A stretch of DNA of 64,000 bases, from positions 6,433,001 to 6,497,000 of the forward strand of contig JALJCS010000022.1 of NCBI GenBank assembly GCA_023055355.1. Direction: 5' to 3'. The translations under genes were made by a program, and so were the position numbers. Under the pieces are notes generated by a model. The model had not been told where the DNA came from. It saw nothing but the letters and a program-made list of their open reading frames with translations, and did no database searches. This document shows, in pieces, positions 30,089 through 64,000 of this stretch. This DNA is from Agelaius tricolor (Eukaryota; Chordata; Aves; Passeriformes; Icteridae). How positions within the stretch are numbered: the stretch's first letter is position 1; each line of letters opens with the position of its first letter.

Positions 30089-32980
30089 GTACACCTGTGG
30101 GCTGCACAAGGAACAAGGCAGGCCTGCCTGGGTCCTGAGCTGGGGAAACCCTACATTTTTATCATCCTGCTGGCTTTATGCATCACACAAAGATCTCCGT
30201 GTGATTCAGGAAGCACAGAGTGCAAAATCTCATGCTGGAGACAGCATTTTAATGCTGGACAGGATTTAACTATCTCTGTGCATTGGTTTGTCAAGTAGGG
30301 ATGATGTGAAAGGTTGGAAACTCATGGAGTAGCTCAGGAAAGCTGGTTTCTAAACCAAATTTTTGGGCTCTGAGTACACCTGGATGAGGTCTTTGGTCCC
30401 CAGGAATCCCCACATGTCAGGGATCTACATGAGACCTTCCTCCTGGCATTCCTCCTGAAAGCAGGTGATCCCTGAAGCCTTGGATAGATGCTCAGACATT
30501 CTCTGGCAGCAGCAGCACCCACCAGCTCTCCTTTTGTATGAGACAAAGCACTTTGCAAGGTAAGAGGGTCATGGGGCATTGGGAGGAGATGGGAAAAGCC
30601 AGCCTGATAATTAGAATATATGGGATGGTCTTGGAGAGATCTGCTGATCCCACAGGCAAGCAGGACACTGCTGAGCAGTTTCTGGAGCTGTTTTCTTTTT
30701 AAAAATGTGTCTTGAAGTTCCTAGCTAATCTCAGGGACTTCTCTTTTGTAAATTTTAATTAAAAAAGAATAAGTAGGTAAGTGACTTGGGTCTCTGACAT
30801 GATCCCTTATTAAATTCACTCTCAGACTTGCCATGATTCAATCAGAAATATTTAATGAGCCTGTACCTGGTGGGAGCCCATTCCCTTAAGGCTGGGTCAA
30901 TGTTTGAGGCTGGCACAGGCACTGGGGAGGTGGGGTCCCTGCAAAGCCAGCACTAATCCTGTCTGGCATCACAGGAGCTCAGAGGATGCTGTCTGTGCCA
31001 GCTTGTCATGAGTGTCTGGGCTGCTCTTGCTAATGGAGCTCTGAATTTCACACTGGAGGATTCCTGGGTGAGCTTTGCTGGTCCTGGGCCTGCTGACTCC
31101 AGGAGAGAGCCTGTTTCTCCTTTAAAAATGGGATTTAAGTGCCACGATTTTCACCCCCTTTAGCCTTACACTCCCTCAGCAAGCCAAACCATGGCTGTTT
31201 GTGGTGAGTAAATGTTGGATGGCAGCTGTCCTGTAAAGGCTGCAGCAGGGAACCTGGGGGTTGACCCCACTGTGCCTTTCTCCCTGCATACCAAAAGCCA
31301 AGGCTAGCCTGCAAGAGCTCTGCTTGGTGCTCCCTGTAAAGCCAGCTGGCTTCTTCAGCTTCAAATCCCTCTGCAATCTCACCCTGCAGTAGGAGTAAAT
31401 TAATTTGATTCATACCTGAGACATCTTACACAAACATTCAGGCCAACCTCTCCATTGATATGAGGATTTTTTTTTTTCCCCTTGAAAATCTGTCACTTCT
31501 GTCTTACTGGGAAATCCACATGGCCACTAGCAGCCTTGGTGTGCTAGTCAGGAACACCCAGGAGCTTTTGTGGGGTTCTGTGTAGCCAAAGCAAGAAATG
31601 TGGAGGTACTTCAATGAGAAACTTGCTAAGGAAAATGGTTTGTAGCAGGAAATTTCCCTCCAGAAGAAGATGGAATTCTGCTGGGGACACTTCAGGCCCC
31701 ATGGTGGGCTGGCTGCAGTGTGCACAGGTGAGGATTGCACTGGAATGACCAACAAAGCAGCAGCTTTATCAGCTGGAGCTGATACAGGGGTGTTCCAAAG
31801 CAGCTGTAGGCAATGGGGCACTGATGCTGGGCAACGACAAAAGCAGCTGCTGCTGCTGTCCATTCAGTGCACAAAACCAGCCCCCCCAAATCGAGCTGTT
31901 TGGGGATTCCTGGGCTCAGAGGCTGACAGGACACCAGGGAGGTCACTGGCATGTTTGTGTCAAGGAGTCAGCTCAGACCTGGCCCAGGAATTTGTGCTGT
32001 AGCTACAGTGCCTGCCTAAGCTGTCTGTGGGAGTGGAGCCACCAAGAGATATTTCACAGATGTGCCTGCTTTGGTGTCTGTTCTGTAAAGGCCTCCACTG
32101 TTTCCTTTAATAACTCTTGTCTTTCCTTCCCAGCTAAAGCCCATCCCGGTTTTCCCTCAGACTGCAGCAGGCACTAAGCCTGCACACAGTTGCTATCTAG
32201 TGGCCAGAGGAAGGTAATGGAAGATTTTCCCTGCTGGTTCTGGGCAAGAGGACTGCTACAGAGAGACAGACATACAGGCAGCAATCTGTTACATGTCTTC
32301 ATGTATATTGTTAGGATTACTGCTGTTTTTCAGTGGGTTAAATCTCTGAAAATTGTTTTTCTTGATGGTGCAATCAGTACTATTTAAGCTACAGTTCACT
32401 GCAGTTGAAGTGTACAGTTCACTGCATAGCTAAGGATTTGTAGTAACTAATGGTATTGGGGATTTGATGTACTTGAAATCTATTGGGAAATAGAGCAGGG
32501 ACAAGAGCCCCATTACTGAGAAAACCACTGGTACCATAATATACTCAACATTTTATTATAAAACCCTCTAAAGAGCCACTTTATAGGTCACAGTTACAAC
32601 AAAGGAAATGCCTTGAGTTAGGAAAACAATGGGGACACAGAGACATTGTTTAACATTTCTTGTTTGGGGAAAATGGACTTGCCCATGTTTACCACTCCCT
32701 CACAAAGACATCCCAACAGGAGCACTGAGCTGACTGGGCTGTGAGGGGGAAAGCAGAGCTGCTCCTGCCCATGGCTGTCTCAGTGAAATGTCTGGACAAC
32801 TCCTGGAGGATGGCACAGGGTGTACACTGAGGGAGGATGGCAGCAGGGTCTACACTGAGGGCACGGTGTACACGGATATTCAGGTACAGAGAGGGGCTCT
32901 TGCCAGCTCTTCATGGGCCAAAAAAAACCTTCATGGAGTCTGTGGCCTTTTGGTGCTCTGGAGAAGGAAATCCCCAGGAT
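30089..32980. other. Intergenic sequence between convergent VWA2 and AFAP1L2
   Basis: I see no gene, RNA or classifiable element in this stretch. Confidence 0.45.
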
Positions 32981-32999
32981 CCTGAACCAGAATCAGCTG

Positions 33000-33005
33000 T
33001 TTATT
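33000..33005 (-). terminator. AFAP1L2: Candidate AFAP1L2 polyadenylation signal
   Basis: TTTATT on the plus strand is AATAAA on the minus strand. It is the first canonical signal downstream of the AFAP1L2 stop and implies a 3' UTR of about 1.8 kb. Confidence 0.5.
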
Positions 33006-34811
33006 TGCATGATTTTTTCCTATGTGCAAAATCTTGCACAGGGCCAACCTGCCAGCTGAGGCTCCTGAGGCCTGGCATTGGCAACTCCTCCATCTGCACC
33101 ACAGTGGAAACTAAAGAGTAAAAAAAAAAAAAAAAAAAGGGAGCACAGTCACCTTTCCTGCTTCCAGGATAGCCTGACCAAGTGTTTTGTTGCACCCTGG
33201 CTCTGTGGTGGGGGCAAGTAAGCCCAGAACCTGTCAGGACATTCTCACTCACCCCAATGACAGCACCAGCTCTGAGTATCACAGCCCTGGGCTCCCACTG
33301 GCTGTTTGGCCTTTGTGTGAAGACAGGACAGCCCTTTAGAGGTGCTCTCAAGCCTTCAAATATTTTCCAGGGTGAGGAAGGTACAGCATTTTTCCTGTCT
33401 GCCTTTACCTTGGCTTTGGTGTAGCCACAGGGCCCCATGGATGATCCACCCTGGGAACTGGTGCTGCTTTAACTTTGTAGGGTTAAAACAGCTCCAGCCC
33501 CATCCATCAACCCAGTTCCTGAGCCTGGGCTCTGAAGGGCCATCAGAGGAGACAGGAAGAGCAGTCTCCAGGCCATCACACGTGCCAGCAGGTTACAGGG
33601 AGGGGAGGAGTGCATAGATTTCTGCCAACCCACTGCCACCCTTCAAATTTCAATGTCTCTAAGTTCAGCTGTCCCAAATCTCCAACCTCTTTCATTAGAA
33701 AGCTTGGCTAGGGTAGAGAGGGGTGGGCTTTGTGGGCCATACTGCCAGGGCCCAAAGGCTGTATTAATGATCAGGAAATGAGGGTGACAGCACCAAGAGG
33801 TCCAGCAGAGCCCTGGCAGTGCAGCCTTACAGCAGTGGGGAGGGACACAGGGACAGTGGGATGGCTTCAGCTGCAGCTCTCTGCGGATCAGACACCACCA
33901 CAGCTGGGGCAGCAGCATGGGCACTGCTTTACCTCCCCTCTCTTGGGAAAGGGGATCCCTGAAGGATGCACTGGGATCCAGCTTTCCCATGAAACAGCTG
34001 AGCAAGCCCTCAATTTTTTTTTTCTTTTTTTTTTTTTTCCTTTTTTTTTTTTTTCTTTTTTTAAGAACAAACTCCTCAGGTGAAGTAAGATCTTCAAGAA
34101 AGCTAACTGAATCTGCCTGGCAGATCTTCTTTGCTCAGAGCTCTTGGTGCTGCCAGTCTGTAACACAGCTTACAGCATGAGAAGGTGAGCAGCTCAATAT
34201 TCTAGCAAACCTGCAGCTGGTAGGAGATGCTGGAATGCACCAGGACACTGATTAAAAAATGCCCTGGACATGCTGCTGTGTGCTTCTCATTCATGTTTGA
34301 AGAATTGCTCACACTTGGGGATAGCCCTTGACTGAAGGCTGGATGAAATGCAGCTGAGTGATGACTGGCAGCAAGACAGGTTGACAACTTTATCGGGACA
34401 GGTACAAACTCACCAGGCTGAGGAACAGCAGAGGTTCCTTCTGAATCCACTACAGTCACTAATATAGAAACCTTAATTGATAAACCTTCAGAGTAGAAAT
34501 ACACAAAACACCCCCTATGTACAGTAACGTTGTTTACATCAGCTGGGTTAGGACTTTGATGGAAGGATTGCCACTGGCTGTTATTGTTTTAGCTACATGG
34601 TTGGGATTTGTCTGGAAAGAGCAGGTTCACGTGGGATAACTCTGATCAGCAGCCGTGACTCCAGCGCTGCGTCGGAGCCGTGGGCGCCACGTGGAGGAGG
34701 CACTTGGTGTGTGGTGGTGCTGAACACCCAACCTCCACTGACAGATGGTTGAATCCCCTGGGCCAAGTGTGGGCAATTTGAGTCTTTAGTCCATGTCTGA
34801 ACGACGTGCTT
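33006..34811 (-). other. AFAP1L2: AFAP1L2 3' untranslated region (predicted)
   Basis: The terminal exon continues past the stop with no further coding sequence. A T-run at 34013-34062 on the plus strand would be an A-rich tract in the mRNA. An A-run at 33121-33138 is its opposite. The extent depends on the signal at 33000-33005. Confidence 0.5.
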
Positions 34812-59032
<24,221 letters not shown>

Positions 59033-62000
59033 CTACAACAGAAACAGAGACAACTGTTGGCCAAGCAGCTGGCTGGTGTGTCAAAAGAGGACATATGTTA
59101 ATTCTATGATTTCCAGAATCCTTTGCTTTTTCTGCCCAGGAATAGTTCATATTTAATTTTCCAGCTTGAACTCTGCCTCTAGCTTTGGAAAGAAAGTGAA
59201 TCTTAAACCAAAAAATCTCCAGCTTCCCTTAGTCTGTTCACATATCAGTGAAATCCCATGTAAATACCTGTTCTCCTTCCATTAGAACTTCTTGCTCAAG
59301 TAAAGACAACCTGAAGAGATTTTGATCATGGGGGCTGAGATTACACGAAGGCAGCTTGCAAGGTCTTGATCCATGCACCTTGAGTCCTGGCAAATATCAT
59401 TCAAACCTCAGTTGGCTTGGGACCTACCAAAAATCCTGATTTTTGCTTCTTTCTAAGCCTCCTCCTTATGTGGGGGAGATGGGGCCCTGGCAGTCTGGTG
59501 TAGCAGGAGGTGTCCTTTCCCATGGCAAGGAAGCTGGAACTAGATGATCTCTAAGGTCCCCTCCAGCACAAACCACTCAACAATTTTATGTTTCATTCCA
59601 CCATTATTTCTCTGTCTGCATTAATTGGAAAATGTCTGTGTGTGTGTTCCAAAAAGAAACGGAAAGAAAATCCCCACCTCCTCACATCCATAAATCACAT
59701 TGCAGTAACTTCCCAAGCCACCTTGCTTGGGCAGGGACCACAGACCCACTGTATCACGTGAAGCTGAGGACACAAGACTCAGCAGCATCTCTCAGAGCCT
59801 CAGGGAGCCCTGCTGCACCCAAGGCACCCCTGCACACCCAGAGCAAGGAGCTGGGACAGGCACTGCCCAGCTGAGCCAGCCTAATGGGTTTGTTTTCCTC
59901 CTGAGGAGGTGCTGCACAGCCCTGCCACTAACAAATCATTGCTCTGACAGGGCTCACGCTGCAGCAACAGACTCTTAATTGCTTGCTTTTGTTCACACCA
60001 GAGTTCATCGTGGGCTAATTAGCAGCAGGGGCAGGAGGAGGAAATAACAGAGCATTATTATGTGGAGGGAGGGACAGCGTGTGGGAAAAACATCCCAAAC
60101 CCGGCTGGGACTGCTCCTCCCCTCTGGAGGCGCCCCTGCTGCCCCTCTCCATGGCTCCCTGGTGCTGAGGAGCTGCAGGGATGGGCAGTGAAGCTTGGCT
60201 TGGCCACCACCACCCTGCAGTGACCCCTGAGCACTCCACAGGGAGCTGTGGGATAGCTGGAGTGGGGAAATGCTCCCTTCCCTGTGCTCACAGCATCCCC
60301 ACACTGCTGATCCCATGGAACCCCTGTGAGTGACAGCTCACTCCCTAGGAAAGTGTTAATTAACACTTTGGATTCATAACACAAAGCATCTGAGCAGTTC
60401 TAGTTAAAGAGCTACCACATTCAAGGTCACTGTTTTAAAGGCAGGAGAAAGCCATCACCTTCCTACTCATCCATCTTTAGCCACCAGGCAACCTTCCTAA
60501 AGTTTGGTTCCTAAAGGTCTTCTAACTAAATGCATGTTAGAAGATTGATAAATAAATTACACTGTAAAGGTTTATGTTGCTGGCCATTAATTGAAACAAC
60601 TTGCTACTGCTCTCAAACTGAATTAATCTTCACCAGACTGACTGTAAGACAGCCTAATGACTCCAGAGCAGTCAATAACAGCTCCAGAGCAACCAACCAA
60701 CTTGTAGTTATTCACACTTCACTCTATACCCTCTACACCAAATTAATTCTCTTCTGGTCTGATTTAGGCCACCTGGGAATGGAAAACACCTGCATCATGC
60801 TGTGCTAACTTAAAGGTTAACTTTGCTAGCTTCTGTTTTGCCCAGAGAAAACAAGAATCACCTCAAGAAACAGAAGCTTTTATTTTTCCCCATAAGCTGT
60901 GAGGAAACAGGTAGCATTTGCTGCTAACACTGCTGGATGCCAACAAGCAAGGAATGGTGTCAAACCTACTCACAACTGGCTTCTCTAAAGCTTCAGGGAC
61001 CCTGCTTCTTCCAAGTTTGAGGAAACTGCCCATGGTAAATCACAGCCTTGCTAAACTCATCTGCTTCAGTGGCCCCCTTCAGGAAATTCAGACTGAGGTC
61101 AGGTCCTGCTGGTCAGGCCAGCTGCACAGCACATTGATGTGGCAGGGATGATACCAGAAACCACAGCACAAGGACACCTAACCTTAATCTGAAGCTTCAG
61201 AAGCAGCTGCCCATGTGGATGTCACAACAGTGGGTTTGCAGGGAAGAGGGTACAATTCCCATTCCCTCCTCCACCCCCAGACTGCAGAAAATGAGTTTAT
61301 TCTTCTCCCAGGCATCCACAGCTAGCACACACACAGGGCTGAGCCCTGATGAATAGCAGAGCCCATACAGTAGGTTACATTTTCCAGCCCACCAAAGCTG
61401 AACTCAGGCTTCCAGTGACTCAAAGCAGCTCATTTAGGATGTGATCCTGGGGCCACAGAGGTCAGTGGAAAGACTCTGTCAGACCTCAATGGATTCAGAC
61501 TTCAGGGACTCAAGAGAGGTTAATTCTGTCGTCTGCTTCTATGCAAGTATCTCCCTCACCTCAGCTGGACATTCCCAATCCAAACCTGATACCTGCAAAA
61601 AAAACCCAAAACCTTCCACTGACCATTCATTCTCTCCTACCAGAGGGAGAACAAGCTTATACTTATCAGAGACTGATGTGTGTGAGAAGTAAAATGAATT
61701 AATACTAATAGGGTCTGTAAGATCCTCTGTGCAAGCCCCTATCACAGCAGGTCCCAGCAGTAGAAACAATTGAGAACCCTTGTACATTAAAGCATCTCAG
61801 GATTCTGAGTGCTGGAAGTCACTGCTTGATCTCAGCTGAAGACCAATCATGCTGTGCTGGTGATGTATGGATGAACCACACTCATGGCAAAACCAGGCTG
61901 GTGGCTTTTCCAAGAGCCTGAAACAAATGGTTCTCCCTCCGAGCTGCATGGTTTTGCTCTCCTTATCTTAGCAGTTTAGAAATGAGAGCACATAAAGAGA

Positions 62001-64000
62001 TGATTTCTGCTCTGCGGGGCAATAGTTACAGATCCAAGGAACATATTTCCAAAATGGTATGGCTGTGAGCAGCAGGATGAGAGATCAGAAGTAGACAGAA
62101 GCCTAAGTCATAAGGCAGAGGAATTCTCAGATGCTTTTCTGTAACTTTTTCCATTGCTGTATTGCTCTTCTCAACTCTCATAGCACTTCTTTGTGACTTC
62201 AGCAATATTTCTGGCACCACCTCAAACAAAGAGCTTCACAGATCTTACAAAAATTCAGCCCCCTTCACAGAAAACAGGGATTATCTCTAAGGTTTAGATT
62301 GTCAGAAAAATGAAGAGGCTTGGCCAAGGTCACTGTGAGTACCTGCACTGAATCCAGTCCCCTCAAGCACCAGGATATGACCTGCTCCAGTTCCCTTAAA
62401 GTATGGCCACACACCTGGGGTGCCATCAGAAATGACAGCACAGCTCATGCCGTGTTCTTCTCCATGGCAAAAAGACATCAGCAACTGGATAAAACCCACA
62501 GCAATTTCTCAACACATGATGGAGAGAAGCACAGAAGCATCACAGTCAATGGGAAACTTGAGTGATTTGCATCTGCAGTGAGTGGATGATCATCACTGAA
62601 AGGATGGTACTTTGAAATACATAGAAATATCACATCTCTCTCTACTGATGTATAAGGACTTTCAGGGTGGGGGTTACAGGCAGAATTACCAGCTCTTCCT
62701 TCTTGCATGCACTTAACTGGATGATGAGATATGTTCTCCCTTCTTTTACTCCTAGACAATGGAACCCATTTTGCAGCAGCTCCTGGGCTGCCCCTGAGCA
62801 GCACAGGCTCTCTCAGTTTGAAGGCTGCAACTCTGGTCTCAGCAATAAGCAAAGAGATGCTTTGAACACTGATCTGTTCCAACAGCAATTCAGTGGCAGC
62901 AGGACAGCACTGAAAAGGGCTTCTTTTGGCAGGAGCCTGTGCCTTTCTTTGCAGACTGAAAGTCTCTTGCATTGCAGCAGTGTCTATCCTAGCTCATGAG
63001 AGCCCAGAGCCAAAAAATGAAACAGCTTGCAAAGCCCTCATTGAGGAAGCACATTCTTTGCAAAAGAGCTGCCAATTTTGCCTGACACCAAGGTCACTGA
63101 AAGGTAAATTACCATTAAACTAGATTATAAAAGCCATTCCTACTAATAACCACTGATCTCTGTCATGGTGCTACAATAACAACCTATGTCTACATCTAAT
63201 TACTTCATGTCTTGGCCTTATGAGGAAATGGGAAGACAGGCTCTGAATGAACTTTCATTCAAGTGTTTCAGTAACCACTGGATTGTATTAGACCTTTTAA
63301 TCTAAATTCAATTACTTATTTTATCAAGGTAGAGGGGCCCCAGCCACCGGACAAAGAACTGTAACGAGATATATACTAAAGGACAAACTCTTTCCTCTGC
63401 TGAGATGAGAGGTGAAAGATAAGGAGTATCATTTGCTAACAGGAAACTAAGGCATTGGGACATTAAGTGATTGGTCCAAGGGTATGGGCATATTCTTCAG
63501 CAGATCAGGAATATAAACTAGCTTTCCCACATCCCAGCCTGGGGATTGTGTTTCCAACCCCCCATCCATGGATCCCAAAGTGCTGAGAGATATTCCACCC
63601 TCCTGCCCAAAGCAGAGTCTGGGTTTGGTACTTCTGGATTCACCCCTCCCTCCTAGAAGGAGCTGGGCTAAGCTGCTGACAAACAACTCCATTCAGGCAC
63701 CAAGCAAATACCTGCAGTTTGTGCTGTGCCAAAATTCCTGCTCCAAAAATCTCAGAAACTCCAGAGGCAGTAGAAGTGGTAACAGCATTGTGAGCCATGA
63801 AAAAGCCAGCCCCAGGAGCAGAGGAGCTCCTGAGGGGTTCCTGAGGTACCTGCCCACACCCAGCCTCCCCAGCCTGCCTCCACCTTGCACTGCATCCCAT
63901 GGCAGCCTTTCAGCCTTTCCCACTTCCCACTGCCCAGCCCTGGCTGGCAGCACTGGGATTCCCCAGGGGCTGCTCTGGCAGACAGCAGTTCCTCTCTAGC
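59033..64000 (-). other. 5' intron of AFAP1L2
   Basis: No exon with the expected N-terminal codons is found, so this is taken as first-intron sequence continuing past the window. It holds one CR1 fragment near 59465-59600. Mammalian AFAP1L2 also has a long first intron. Confidence 0.6.
59465..59600 (+). mobile_element. CR1 LINE 3' end, degraded
   Basis: A GAAGCTGGAACTAGATGATC word, then TCTAAGGTCCCCTCCAGCAC and an AACAATTTTATG end resemble the CR1 3' terminus. Confidence 0.65.

Noticed and set aside
60115..60240. ATGGAGAGG on the minus strand as the AFAP1L2 start exon
   Set aside because: The codons after ATGGAG do not match the expected N-terminus and no donor follows in phase.

Overview
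This is vertebrate nuclear DNA, most probably from a songbird (passerine). Introns are compact and flanked by GT-AG sites. There are several CR1 LINE 3' fragments, three solo LTRs that look like passerine endogenous-retrovirus LTRs, and exons of two adjacent vertebrate genes. These are VWA2 (AMACO, plus strand, 5.8-28.2 kb) and AFAP1L2 (XB130, minus strand, 34.8-59.0 kb). They face each other tail to tail, as their orthologues do in human 10q25. Protein names come from recalled family sequences; exon joins come from reading splice sites and checking that phases agree.

Layout. 1-1.76 kb holds two short coding-like exons on the minus strand of an upstream gene I cannot name. A GC/CpG-rich block follows at 2.1-2.66 kb. 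A G-quadruplex-prone block lies at 5.19-5.23 kb, just before the first VWA2 coding exon. VWA2 is assembled from 13 coding exons (5798-28160). All phases fit and give 793 codons plus stop: signal peptide, VWA1, a cysteine-containing linker, EGF1, VWA2, VWA3, EGF2, and a tail carrying an RGDSP motif. 28.2-33.0 kb is intergenic and contains an AT-rich block. AFAP1L2 has 18 coding exons here (59032 down to 34812, 810 codons plus stop). Only the short first coding exon is missing, presumably beyond 64 kb. It encodes an N-terminal helix, tyrosine and proline adaptor motifs, two PH domains and a C-terminal coiled coil.

The most unusual item is an intact 938-codon open frame on the minus strand (17551-14735) inside the 8-kb VWA2 intron. 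It encodes a very acidic Glu/Gln/Ser-rich protein made largely of 22-residue repeats, four of them grouped in 44-residue pairs. A non-repeat segment contains a helix resembling the PKA RII-binding helix of A-kinase anchoring proteins. The C-terminus is basic and cysteine-containing, with an RRxS site. A plausible 5' exon, a 110-bp intron and a TATA-like box lie just upstream on the same strand. I do not recognise the gene; it is the best candidate here for something undescribed.

A second notable feature is a 40-bp minisatellite in AFAP1L2 (36721-36880). It copies the end of a coding exon together with its splice donor four times, giving four equivalent donors, the first and last of which keep the frame.
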